Assembly (NCBI GenBank): GCA_003116995.1
Contig: BDSL01000028.1
Span: forward strand, 310,001-374,000
DNA length: 64,000 nucleotides
Direction: 5' to 3'
Source of the DNA: Yamagishiella unicocca
Lineage: Eukaryota > Chlorophyta > Chlorophyceae > Chlamydomonadales > Volvocaceae
Shown: positions 11,001-21,929 of the stretch, in pieces
Layout of the letters: every line of letters starts with the position of its first letter
Numbering within the stretch: the first letter of the stretch is position 1
Notes under the pieces: model-generated
What the model was told of the DNA's origin: nothing
Seen by the model: only the letters and a program-made list of their open reading frames with translations
Databases searched by the model: none
Position numbers and translations under genes: made by a program

Positions 11001-14000
11001 CTTGGCTTCACTATCGGAACTATCGGAAACCTGCGGACACGGCCCGTCGAACCCTTCTGGGGCCGGGCCGGCGGCGTTCCGAGGAGGGCTGGAGACGACT
11101 CGACCCGTTGGCTTGTGCCCCAACCCCGCCCGACTTGACGCGGCCTCCACTGCTCTCACCTTGACAGCCGCCCGCACCCAGCGTGACAGCTGCTGCTGGC
11201 GGCTCTGCCCTCGGAACCGCTCGTCCAACAAGATGATGGCGCCCCAGTCGTACTTGTGACGTATGCAGCGGCCCACAGCCTGGCGGGCAAAGTGAGTGCG
11301 GTAAGTTGGTTACGGTTGTGGTTGTAGCGGTTGTGGTGGTTGACACTGGTACGGTCCCTGACGCAAGCCCGGCCCGCTGGCGATGTACGACCCGACGCAT
11401 GATGCCGTACAGCCCTTTCAGCCCGTCCATCCACGAAATCAGCGTCATACCCACCCGCCCGCCCGCCCACCTGGTTCAGCGCCCTCCCACCTGGTTCAGC
11501 GCCCTCCCACCTGGTTCAGCGCCCGGAAGGCCTGTTGGTTGTACCAGGCGTCCCCGCTGAGCAGGCGGTTGTGCGGCGCCCTGCCGCTGGAGGGCCCGCA
11601 GCCGGCGTCGTTGAAGTCTTTTTTTAGCCGCACCTGCGACCGGGAGGGGGCGGGCGTATTGGACACATACGACAAAGCGAAGGCGGAAGCCTGGTTGGAG
11701 ACCCGCCAGCAGGGGGTTGCAAGGCAACCCCGTGTAGAGAGAAGGGGGCCAGCAGGGGGCCGGAGCAGCGGGTGCTGCGTTGCGGACTCGGTGCTGTGTG
11801 CGTATGCGCATCGTGGGAGGAGCAGCAGGAGGACAAGGTGGCTGAAGAAGCTGAAAAGGCAGCAGAGGAGCCAGCAGAGGAGGGGAGACAGGAGGGGAGG
11901 AGCGCAAGGAGGGCCGCCGTCAGCGAGCGGCGGCCGGTGGCTCTTGCCTTGGTATCCTTGACAGCGGGGAAGGGGATGCCCAGCAGAATGACACCGCGAG
12001 CATGCTGGTCGGCGAAGTCGATGCCCTCAGACGCCTGCAGGGGGGCGGCGGGCGACGGCGCCAGAGTGGCAGCGAGACGGCGAAAAACACACCATGTCGG
12101 GGGGAGGGGCGGGAGGAGGGGCCCGGCAGAGGTGTCCAGGGAGGGGGTTGCATCACCTCACTTCAAAAACTGCTTTGTCAAACAAGGCAAGACCCAGCGC
12201 AAGACCCGGGCAAGAGTGCAGCCGACAGATCTCCCGCCCGCACCTTCCCCCGGCACACCGGCCCCACCACGGGTTTCCTTCCTTGCAACCCTCCCCCGCC
12301 CGCACCTTCCCCCGGCACATCAGCCCCCCCCGCACCTTCCCCCGGCACACCGCCAGGAACAGCCCTCCCTTGCCGCTGCGCACGGCCGCGTAGTATCTTG
12401 CCATGGCGTCCTCGAAGCTCTTGCCCGCCTCGCGGCCCTCCACCACCACCGTCTTGGCGGCCTCCAGTCGGGACCAGAGGCCCGTGGACTGGGCGAGCAA
12501 GGGGGGGTTGCGAGGATGGCGAGGAAAATCGTTTGGGAGACGAGATGCATGCAGGAGAGCTGGGGTGTGGAGACGACGGGGGGTGGGGTGGAGATGGGTA
12601 AAGGCCAGGGGAAGGGGACGCATGCCGCTTAGCTCGCATGCAGGTACGCGTTCCCCTGTGTCTCTAACACTCTGTGTTTCTGTTCGCTCGCTCCGTTGCA
12701 CCCCGGCCCTCACCACCACCACAACCCCCACCGCAGCCGGCCCCCACCCCAGCCGGCCCCCACCCCAGCCGGCCCCCACCCCAGCCGGCCCTCACCGCCA
12801 CCCGCACCCCCCCCCGGCCCCCACCCCTCCGGCCCCCACCTTCCACCTCGTCATCAGCTTCTCCATCAGGCTGTAGCTGGGCATGAACAGCAGCACGCCG
12901 TCTGGAATCACCTGGCAGCAGCAGCGGCAGGCAGCAGCGGGAGGCGGTAGTCCCACGGCAGGTGGCCGGGGGAAGGGGAGGTGGGCCCTCAGCCCTGCAA
13001 CCCAGGAACGGGTACGCACGCGCAGTCAGGTGCTGCAGGTGCTGCAGGCTGCGGGCAGGCAGGTGCTGCACGGCAGCCTTCCCGTCTGCCCACCTGGCAG
13101 TAGCGCACGACGGCCTCCCCTGCGTCGTCCTGGAAGCGGAAGGTGGTGCTCTCCTTGAAGGTGGCGTTCAGCGGCTGGCCGCCAGGGCCCCGGGGAACCA
13201 CACTCGCCCACACCTGGCAGATGGAGTGTTGGGCGGGTTGGGAGGACACCCGCGGGAGGGTACTGCTTCCGAGGATGAGGTTGTTTGCGCGACGATTACA
13301 CTGCCACGACGATTACACTACCACGACGATTACACTGCCACGACGATTACACCACCACGCGTCCCAAGCGAAAGCCAGCTATCTCTCCGCCAACCTCCCC
13401 CTGCGCCGGACTGCGCTGTCCGCGCCCTTCCGCGTGTTCGTTGATGTCCGTGGAGGGGGCTTCGCGGCTCAGCGGTCCATGGAAACACACGCCCGCACAC
13501 GCACCTGGCGGCTCATGTCCACCACGTGGGGGGCCTCCAGCCGTACATGGAACTCCGTACCCAGCTCAGAGGCGAATGAGTCCAGGGGGGACAGGGTGCC
13601 GCTGCAGGGGGTAACCCGGCGGCGGCATGCAGAGGGGAGTGGGGGCAGGGGGGAGACATACACGGCTCACGCACGTGCCAGGCTGGGGGCAGGGGTTTCA
13701 GGGTTTGGTCGCCGGCGATACGGTTGCCGATGAGGCGTTTGAGGGTGCGGTAGGGGTGTGGCTGGCAGCTGCACTGAAGCCGGCGAGGCCACGCCGGAAG
13801 TTGCGTGGGAGTCAATGTGCGGGTCGTGGTGCCACATGAGGGTCACATCCAACTTTGTGGGTTCGCCTGCGAGGGTATGGCGGGGGAGCTGGAGGCGAAC
13901 CCATTAGCCTCGTGAGTACCCCCCACCCCCCCACCTGGTGGGTACCCCCCACCTGGTGGGTACCCCCCACCTGGTGAGTACCCCCCACGTGGTGAGTACC

Positions 14001-17000
14001 CCCCACCTGGTGAGTACCCCCCACCTGGTGAGTACCCCCCACCTGGTGAGTACCCCCCACCTGGTGAGTACCCCCCACCTGGTGGGTACCCCCCACCTGG
14101 TGAGTACCCCCCACCTGGTGAGTACCCCCCACCTGGTGAGTACCCCCCACCTGGTGAGTACCCCCCACCTGGTGAGTACCCCCCACCTGGTGAGTACCCC
14201 CCACCTGGTGAGTACCCCCCACCTGGTGAGTACCCCCCACCTGGTGAGTACCCCCCACCTGGTGAGTACCCCCCACCTGGTGAGTACCCCCCACCTGGTG
14301 AGTACCCCCACCTGGTGAGTACCCCCCACCTGGTGAGTACCCCCCACCTGGTGAGTACCCCCACCTGGTGAGTACCCCCCACCTGGTGAGTACCCCCCAC
14401 CTGGTGAGTACCCCCCACCTGGTGAGTACCCCCCACCTGGTGAGTACCCCCCACCTGGTGGGTACCCCCCACCCCCCCACCTGGTGAGTACCCCCCACCC
14501 CCCCACCTGGTGAGTATCACGCTGTGCGCCTTGTCTGCCAGGTTGCGGAAGGCCACTGCGGGGTTGAAGCACCACAGGCTCAGAGACACGGCGGCGCCGG
14601 GGGCCACCACCCCGTCGCCCTCGTCGTTGCCGCGCCGCATCCGAGACCTGGGGGTGGTGCCGGGGGCGGGGCGAGTTGGGGTGGCCCGCAGGGATGACGA
14701 GGTTGCGAGGGCTGGTGGGGAGGGTTGGGATCGGGATAGGGGTCGCGGGTGGTGGGGAGAGAGCCAGGGTGCAAAGGGGGGAATGGGCGCGGGCGTGTTG
14801 ACCTAGCGGGTGGGCAGGTAGGTAGGTAGGTGGCGGGGACCATCTGCCCGCGGGCAGGAAGGGAGCCCATGCGGCCTACATCCCCTCCCCTCCCCCTTCC
14901 GCCATGCGCCCACTATCCTGTTCCGTCGCGTAAAACGGTTTTTAAAACTCCCCCTTCCTCTCCTATGCACCAGCTATAGCTCCTTCCCACGTCGAGTAAC
15001 CGGTTATTTTTTGTAATCCCTCACCTCCGCCCCACCCTCCCGCCGCCTCAAAACTTCTGTTTTTAAACGGGTTTTTCCGGGCATCCACGGGTCTCCCTCG
15101 AACCCTCCCGCCGCCACCTCACCGGGCCTTGCGCCTGTCCTTAGCCCCGTGCGCGATCCACCTCTTGACCACCACTCGGTAGTCCCCGCTGTTGTCGCGA
15201 CCAGGCAGCGGAACCATGGGCGCACCGCCGCCGCCACTGCGGCCCGGCGGACCGCCACCACGACCATCACCGCCGCCTGCAATAATGTTCCCACTGGGGA
15301 TGGGGATGAACCCGCCACCACTAGCGGCCGCGGCTGCGGCGTTCACGGGCGGGCACGACCCTCCGGGCCCGCCTGCGACTCCCCCGCGGCCGCCGGAGCC
15401 CTTGAGCAACTGAGACGGGTGCTGCTGCTGCGGGTGCTGCTGCGGGTGCTGTTGCTGTTGCGGGTGCTGCTGCTGCATGTGCTGCTGGTGCGGGTGCTGC
15501 TGGTGCGGGTGCTGCTGCTGCTGCGGGTGTAGCGGCGGCGGCACTGGCGGCGGCGGCGCGGGGGCGTACATGAGGCGCAGCACCGTCAGCAGGCGGCCCA
15601 TGGTCCCGAGGGGGCCGCCGCCGGCGCCGGGGCGGGTGACGGAGGAGGGAACCGCCTCGTTGGCAGCGTCGCCGTCTGCGGAGGGGCGGCGCAAAGGCCG
15701 TTACACGACGTACGTATGCGGGAGGGCCGGGGTGAGCAGACGGGGGGACGAGGGGAGGGTAGCGCAGGTGTAGCTGCAGCGGAGGGGGCACTTCCCACAA
15801 CTCGGTGGAGGGCCCTTGGATACGGATTCAAGCTCTCGGCAGGCAGCACGACTGCCGTTGTTGAGTCACAACCCCTCCCAGAGCCAAGAGGCGTGATGAC
15901 CCCTTGCCGTACGGCCACGTCCCCACCTCGGTACGGCCCTCCCTCCCTCCCTAGACACGTCTGTTTTAAACGGTGTTTCTCGCATCCACGGGTCCTCCTC
16001 GCAATCCCTTCTCATCCCTTTCCCACCAGGGCACAGGGCTGAGGGCCCAGGCACGCACCCGTGGAGAAGGTGGCCTTCTCCTCGAATGCCTTGGCCAGGT
16101 CGTACACCCGGTACAGCTCGGCCACCCCCGCCGGGCCCAGCCCCACCTCCTGCATCAGCGCTACTGCCTGCACACACAGGCGGAGAGCGGCAGTGGTGGT
16201 GGCAGTGAGCCGCAGTGAGCCGCAGTGAGCCGCAGTGAGCAGCAGTGAGCAGCAGTGAGCAGCAGTGAGCAGCAGTGAGCAGCAGTGAGCAGCAGTGAGC
16301 AGCAGTGAGCAGCAGTGAGCAGCAGTGAGCAGCAGTGAGCAGCAGTGAGCAGCAGTGGGCAACAGTGAGCAGCAGTGAGCAGCAGTGAGCAGCAGTGAGC
16401 AGCAGTGGGCAACAGTGAGCAGCAGTGAGCAGCAGTGAGCAACAGTGAGCCGCAGTGAGCAGCAGTGAGCAGCAGTGAGCAGCAGTGGGCAACAGTGAGC
16501 AGCAGTGAGCAGCAGTGAGCAGCAGTGAGCAGCAGCGGGCAACAGTGAGCAGCAGTGAGCAGCAGTGAGCAGCAGTGAGCAGCAGTGAGCAGCAGTGAGC
16601 AGCAGTGAGCAGCAGTGAGCAGCAGTGAGCAGCAGTGGGCAACAGTGAGCAGCAGTGAGCAGCAGTGAGCAACAGTGAGCAGCAGTGAGCAGCAGTGAGC
16701 AGCAGTGGGCAACAGTGAGCAGCAGTGAGCAGCAGTGAGCAGCAGTGAGCAGCAGCGGGCAACAGTGAGCAGCAGTGAGCAGCAGTGAGCAGCAGTGAGC
16801 AGCAGTGAGCAGCAGTGAGCAGCAGTGAGCAGCAGTGAGCAGCAGTGAGCAGCAGTGAGCAGCAGTGAGCAGCAGTGAGCAGCAGTGAGCAGCAGTGGGC
16901 AGCAGTGAGCAGCAGTGAGCAGCAGTGAGCAGCAGTGAGCAGCAGTGAGCAGCAGTGAGCAGCAGTGAGCAGCAGTGAGCAGCAGTGAGCAGCAGTGAGC

Positions 17001-20000
17001 AGCAGTGAGCAGCAGTGAGCAGCAGTGAGCAGCAGTGAGCAGCAGTGAGCAGCAGTGAGCAGCAGTGAGCAGCAGTGGGCAGCAGTGAGCAGCAGTGAGC
17101 AGCAGTGAGCAGCAGTGAGCAGCAGTGAGCAACAGTGAGCAGCAGTGAGCAGCAGTGAGCAGCAGTGAGCAGCAGTGAGCAGCAGTGAGCAGCAGTGAGC
17201 AGCAGTGAGCAGCAGTGAGCAGCAGTGAGCAGCAGTGGGCAACAGTGAGCAGCAGTGAGCAGCAGTGAGCAGCAGTGAGCAGCAGTGAGCAGCAGTGAGC
17301 AGCAGTGAGCAGCAGTGAGCAGCAGTGAGCAGCAGTGAGCAGCAGTGAGCAGCAGTGAGCAGCAGTGAGCAGCAGTGGGCAGTGAGCAGCAGTGAGCAGC
17401 AGTGAGCAGCAGTGAGCAGCAGTGAGCAGCAGTGAGCAGCAGTGAGCAGCAGTGAGCAGCAGTGAGCAGCAGTGAGCAGCAGTGAGCAGCAGTGGAGCAG
17501 CCAGTGAGCAGCAGTGAGCAGCAGTGAGCAGCAGTGAGCAGCAGGGGCAGTGAGCAGCAGTGAGCAGCAGTGGAGCAGCAGTGAGCAGCAGTGAGCAGCA
17601 GTGAGCAGCAGTGAGCAGCAGTGAGCAGCAGTGAGCAGCAGTGAGCAGCAGTGAGCAGCAGTGAGCAGCAGTGAGCAGCAGTGAGCAGCAGTGAGCAGCA
17701 GTGAGCAGCAGTGAGCAGCAGTGAGCAGCAGTGAGCAGCAGTGAGCAGCAGTGAGCAGCAGTGAGCAGCAGTGAGCAGCAGTGAGCAGCAGTGAGCAGCA
17801 GTGAGCAGCAGTGAGCAGCAGTGAGCAGCAGTGGGCAACAGTGAGCAGCAGTGAGCAGCAGTGAGCAACAGTGAGCAGCAGTGAGCAACAGTGAGCAGCA
17901 GTGAGCAGCAGTGAGCAGCAGAGGGCAACAGTGAGCTGCAGTGAGCAGCGGTGAGCAGCAGTGAGCAGCAGCGGGCAACAGTGGGCAACAGTGAGCAGCA
18001 GTGGGCAGCAGTGGGCAGCAGTGAGCAGCAGTGAGCAGCAGTGAGCAGCAGTGAGCAGCAGTGGGCAGCAGTGAGCCGCAGTGAGCCGCAGTGAGCCGCA
18101 GTGAGCAGCAGTGAGCAGCAGTGAGCAGCAGTGAGCAGCAGTGAGCAGCAGTGAGCAGCAGTGAGCAGCAGTGAGCAGCAGTGAGCAGCAGTGAGCAGCA
18201 GTGGGCAACAGTGAGCAGCAGTGAGCAGCAGTGAGCAACAGTGAGCAGCAGTGAGCAGCAGTGAGCAGCAGTGAGCAGCAGTGGGCAACAGTGAGCAGCA
18301 GTGAGCAGCAGTGAGCAGCAGTGAGCAGCAGCGGGCAACAGTGAGCACAGTGAGCAGCAGTGAGCAGCAGTGAGCAGCAGTGAGCAGCAGTGAGCAGCAG
18401 TGAGCAGCAGTGGGCAACAGTGAGCAGCAGTGAGCAACAGTGAGCAGCAGTGAGCAGCAGTGGGCAGCAGTGAGCAGCGGTGAGCAGCAGTGAGCAGCAG
18501 TGGGCAACAGTGGGCAACAGTGAGCAGCAGTGGGCAGCAGTGAGCAGCAGTGAGCAGCAGTGAGCAGCAGTGAGCAGCAGTGAGCAGCAGTGAGCAGCAG
18601 TGAGCAGCAGTGAGCAGCAGTGAGCAGCAGTGGGCAACAGTGAGCAACAGTGAGCAGCAGTGAGCAGCAGCGGGCAACAGTGAGCAGCAGTGAGCAGCAG
18701 TGAGCAGCAGTGGGCAACAGTGAGCAGCAGTGAGCAACAGTGAGCAGCAGTGAGCAGCAGTGGGCAGCAGTGAGCAGCGGTGAGCAGCAGTGAGCAGCAG
18801 TGGGCAACAGTGGGCAACAGTGAGCAGCAGTGGGCAGCAGTGGGCAGCAGTGAGCAGCAGTGAGCAGCAGTGAGCAGCAGTGAGCAGCAGTGGGCAGCAG
18901 TGAGCAGCAGTGAGCAGCAGTGAGCAGCAGTGAGCAGCAGTGGGCAACAGTGAGCAGCAGTGGGCAACAGTGAGCAGCAGTGAGCAACAGTGAGCAGCAG
19001 TGAGCAGCAGTGGGCAGCAGTGAGCAGCGGTGAGCAACAGTGAGCAGCAGTGGGCAACAGTGGGCAACAGTGAGCAGCAGTGGGCAGCAGTGAGCAGCAG
19101 TGAGCAGCAGTGAGCAGCAGTGGGCAACAGTGAGCAACAGTGAGCAGCAGTGAGCAGCAGCGGGCAACAGTGAGCAGCAGTGAGCAGCAGTGAGCAGCAG
19201 TGGGCAACAGTGAGCAGCAGTGAGCAACAGTGAGCAGCAGTGAGCAGCAGTGGGCAGCAGTGAGCAGCGGTGAGCAGCAGTGAGCAGCAGTGGGCAACAG
19301 TGGGCAACAGTGAGCAGCAGTGGGCAGCAGTGGGCAGCAGTGAGCAGCAGTGAGCAGCAGTGAGCAGCAGTGGGCAGCAGTGAGCAGCAGTGAGCAGCAG
19401 TGAGCAGCAGTGAGCAGCAGTGAGCAGCAGTGAGCAGCAGTGAGCAGCAGTGGGCAACAGTGAGCAACAGTGAGCAGCAGTGAGCAGCAGCGGGCAACAG
19501 TGAGCAGCAGTGAGCAGCAGTGAGCAGCAGTGAGCTTCGCTGGTCCTATCTCACTCGTCACCTCCCACGCACCCTGCTGCCCTGCCACACCGCCTCGTGC
19601 TCCTCAAAGCCACAAGGCACCATGCCCTCCGTGCTCGCCTCGTGCCGCCCCAGCAGGGCCCCCAGCCGCCCCGCCGCGTCCGCCAGCGGCTCGTACAGCT
19701 CCGGCCTGCCGGTCAGCTGCGCGGCCAGGCGGAAGGAAGCCTCCACCTCACGAAGCGCGTCCAGGTCCAGGTCCATGCTGCCCCCCTCCCTGGAATTTGG
19801 GGCCGAGGTTGCAAGTGCGGGTGTGTAACTTGGGGCTAAAAACACAACCTGGGGTGCGGTCGCCCCTTCGGGCGTCAGCCCCTCCCTGGATTCGGGGTTA
19901 CAACCGAGCTCTCGAGCTGACCGCGACGCACCCCGCCGCGACGATCACTCAACAACTCCCCCCCCAACGTACACACACACAGTAACTATTGGCGCCCCGC

Positions 20001-21929
20001 ACTGCCTCCGGATTCCTTGGTCTCCTCGCGCTAAGTCACCTTCGCGGCTTAGCTCAGCATATTTAAAACACACACAAACGAGTAATATTTGCGCCCTCCC
20101 CCCACACACGCACACCCGGCTGGGCCTTCTTGGCCCCCCCGAAGCGCCCTCCCTTCCCCCCCAGCAGCCAGCCACTCTGCCAGCCACCTTGCCAGCCAGC
20201 AGCCAGCCAGCAGCCAGCCCCCGCCCCACCTGCACACATCCTCCATGTTGTGTGCCTCATCGAATATAAGCACCGAGCCGCTGACGTCCAGATCCAGGGC
20301 GGCTCGGACCTGGGGTTGGGTCGGGGTGGGGAAGCCAGGAGATGAGGGCCCGAGGAGGGGAGATCACGAGGTGAGGGGTAGAGAGACGGCTTGTCGGATG
20401 CAGCCGCAGCCCCAGAGCAGTGCCATCCCCCTGGCCCTACGGGCCACTTATATGGGCCAGCTATTCTCAGTAGCTGTTAGTTGTTATCGTTGTTGTTCCC
20501 ACCCACCAGCGGGTCCAGAAGGTAGGAGTAGGGGCAGAAGACCAACTCCGCTGTGAGGGCCATGTCGCGAGCGGCGAAGTAGGGGCACATCTTGGCTCGG
20601 GTGCAGATGGCGGACAACTCCTCGATGTCGTGCACCTGCAGCCAGCAGGCAGTGGAGGCAGTTAGCAGACAGTGGAGGCAGGTAGTGGCGTCAGCCAGCA
20701 GGCAGTGGAGGCAGGGTGCCCCGCCCTCTCACCCAGCTCCCGACCTCGTTCACGCGACCCCGGTATCACCTCTTGGCGACAACAGCACTCCTCAGTGGCC
20801 ACTCCAGGGCCCCCGTCACGACCGCCTCCCTCACCTCCACTGGCTCGCGGGCCTGCTTGGTCCCCGGCTTGCCCCTGAAGCGGCAGCCGAACGCGTCCTC
20901 CTTCAGCAGCCGCTCGCACTCCTCATCCACCCGGCCGGTGCGAATGACGGCTTTGTTAATGCAGTAGTGCTGCTTGGCGGCCTGGTGGGCGGGTCGGTGG
21001 GGGGGGGGGGTCTGGGGGGCTTGGAGGGGCGGGAGCGGTGCGTGGTGGGGTTGCGCGGGAGAAGCTGATCAGGTGGGGGGAGGGGGAGGAAAGGAAGCGG
21101 ACCTGCGTGCATCCGTACTTGTCGGGGAATGTGTGTGTGGAGGGGTTGTGTGTGTGTGTGCAGGGGAGGCATCCAGGGAGGGATGATGGTAGGTGAGGTG
21201 GTCAGCGTCGCGGGATCAGCGTATTAGAGACGAGGGATTGTGATTGTTCACGTACAGGGGGGGAGGTGCGCGGTGCGTGAGGTGCGCTGCCGGCCTCACC
21301 AGGATGGCCATGGTGGGCTTGTAGGCGGTGCGCTTCAGCTCGCGCACGACCTGCGCGATCTGGGAGTGCGTGCGCGTCGCGAAGTATATCTTGGGCGGCT
21401 TGGCGGGCTCCTCATCGTCACCGAAGCCGCTGTTCAACGGCGGATCCTCATCGTCCGATGGCGGGTGGTCGGCGCGATCGGCTTCAAGGCCCACCTCCGG
21501 CGCAGTCTTGCCGTGAGTGCGCCCACGCGCACCGTCGGCGGTGGGCTTGAAGTCGTCCGCGTCGTCCGTCTTCTCGGGGGTTTCGAGACCGTAAGCACCT
21601 GTGCTGGGCAACTTGCTGCCGTCCTTCCGGCGTTCCTGGAGTTGCTCCAGCTGCCGGTCCCGGCCAGCTCTGGCAGGCTCGGCAGCGCGGCGAGCGCCCG
21701 AGCGTGTCAGCTTTGCAGCTGCGATGTCGAAGAGCTCCTTCTTGCGCTTTGTCTGCCACGCAAGGGCGGCGCACAGCAGGCTGAGTGTCTTGCCGCATCC
21801 CGTCGGCGCCTCAAGCAACGCGTTGCCCTGTTCTTCAAGAGTTCGCAGCATCTTCTCCATGAAGCTCAACTGCACGCCGTAAGGCTGGTGCGGAAAATGC
21901 ACCTCATGGCCGCGAATGCAGAAAATCAT
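8026..21929 (-). CDS. FANCJ: FANCJ/BRIP1-type Fe-S DNA helicase with long Gln-rich C-terminal tail
   Basis: Superfamily-2 XPD-like 5'-3' helicase acting in crosslink repair, fork protection and G-quadruplex unwinding. Sixteen exons, 1857 residues: 21300-21929, 20835-20981, 20507-20635, 20230-20309, 19573-19777, 16059-16167, 15123-15675, 14507-14647, 13505-13601, 13094-13213, 12840-12911, 12336-12488, 11948-12034, 11511-11633, 11160-11279, 8026-10833. Walker A APTGCGKT is at 41-48, motif Ia ATRTHSQ at 184-190, Fe-S cysteines at about 217, 232, 243 and 276, and DEAH at 319-322. LTSGTLSP is rebuilt exactly across the exon 8/9 junction. Later motifs include AVCRGK, SEGIDF, ALNQAVGRCIRH and DWGAIILLDERF. 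STGLW and DWGA favour FANCJ over RTEL1 or DDX11. Residues 923-1857 form a Gln/Pro/Gly-rich tail with a PIP box. Exon 13 ends at a GC donor. Start: first ATG before the FPxxPY motif, as in the family. Confidence 0.93.
9548..9645 (-). repeat. CAG/CAA repeat encoding poly-Gln in the FANCJ tail
   Basis: Mixed CAG/CAA codons (CTG/TTG on the plus strand) encode a run of about 30 Gln. The mixing of codons shows the protein run is not a pure DNA-slippage product. Gln-rich blocks continue over about 8520-9650. Confidence 0.9.
10348..10371 (-). other. PIP box (QRSIASFF) in the FANCJ tail
   Basis: Codons read QRSIASFF, a perfect fit to the PCNA-interacting consensus QxxIxxFF, at about residues 1077-1084 of the model. 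It follows a Pro/Arg-rich spacer and precedes the Gln-rich block. Confidence 0.75.
11466..11525 (-). repeat. Triplicated exon-end/donor sequence, FANCJ intron 14
   Basis: Three copies of a 20-bp unit (CCTCCCACCTGGTTCAGCGC on the plus strand). Each copy holds the last codons of exon 14 (ALNQ) and a GTGGG donor. The outermost copy gives the in-phase exon 11511-11633; the other two lie in the intron as potential alternative donors. Confidence 0.9.
12240..12356 (-). repeat. Triplicated exon-end/donor sequence, FANCJ intron 12
   Basis: Three copies of CCGCACCTTCCCCCGGCACA-like sequence. The copy at about 12331-12352 is the real exon 12 end (VCRGK, donor GTGCGG). Two further copies follow in the intron at about 12299-12321 and 12237-12258. 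A copy of the dispersed ACCCGT element lies between them at about 12277-12300. Confidence 0.85.
12733..12800 (-). repeat. Short G-rich minisatellite after the donor of FANCJ exon 11
   Basis: Four to five copies of CCGGCCCCCACCCCAG-like units (plus strand) in intron 11 (12489-12839). Each contains GTGGGGGCCGG in the sense direction, resembling the true donor AAG|GTGGGGGCCGG at 12839. Confidence 0.75.
13293..13362. repeat. 17-bp minisatellite in FANCJ intron 9
   Basis: Four copies of CCACGACGATTACACTG-like units in the intron 13214-13504. Confidence 0.85.
13912..14510 (-). repeat. 18-bp satellite seeded on the 5' splice site of FANCJ intron 8
   Basis: About 33 copies of GAGTACCCCCCACCTGGT (plus strand), with a few 17-bp and longer variants. 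In the sense direction every unit reads TACTCACCAG|GTGGGG. This is the real end of exon 8 (ILT plus AG) and its donor, so the functional splice site lies inside the first unit. All three minus frames stay open, which produces repetitive artefact ORFs. The array fills the donor-side two thirds of the intron 13602-14506. Confidence 0.93.
15056..15112 (-). repeat. Dispersed intronic ACCCGT element, FANCJ intron 7
   Basis: In the sense direction the sequence just after the exon 7 donor reads GGGTTCGAGGGAGACCCGTG and continues through a TTTAAAAACAGAAGTTTTGAG-like stretch. The same arrangement occurs at about 25430-25490 next to another gene's acceptor. It is a member of the intron-end family described in the findings. 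Confidence 0.75.
15419..15530 (-). repeat. CAG/CAC-rich tract encoding Gln/His run in FANCJ exon 7
   Basis: Trinucleotide-rich coding tract giving repeated HPQQQ and HQQ blocks in exon 7. It forms an insertion within the helicase domain that animal FANCJ lacks. Confidence 0.85.
16201..19533 (-). repeat. 10-bp satellite, about 333 copies, in FANCJ intron 5
   Basis: Unit GCTCACTGCT in the sense direction (AGCAGTGAGC on the plus strand), with GGGC, AACAG and CCGCAG variants. The array fills nearly all of the intron 16168-19572 and stops about 33 bp before the exon 6 acceptor. The right third shows higher-order structure: the marker AGCAGCGGTGAGC recurs near 18475, 18775, 19025 and 19265 within similar variant strings. 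Because the 30-bp triple unit contains no stop in any minus frame, ORFs over 1000 codons (CCSLLLTAAH repeats) appear; these are artefacts. Confidence 0.97.

Noticed and set aside
13812..14640. Repetitive ORFs GGTHQV / YSPGGG / VLTRWG on the minus strand
   Set aside because: Open in all three frames because of the 18-bp satellite in FANCJ intron 8. The LTSGTLSP motif is restored exactly when the array is spliced out.
15866..19588. Minus-strand ORFs of over 1000 codons (CCSLLLTAAH repeats)
   Set aside because: They are translations of the stop-free 10-bp satellite in all three frames. FANCJ exons 5 and 6 on either side splice around them in phase.
20063..20273. FANCJ as RTEL1 or DDX11
   Set aside because: All share the DEAH and Fe-S motifs, but the STGLW and DWGAIILLDERF segments and the FQDDAG stretch fit FANCJ better.
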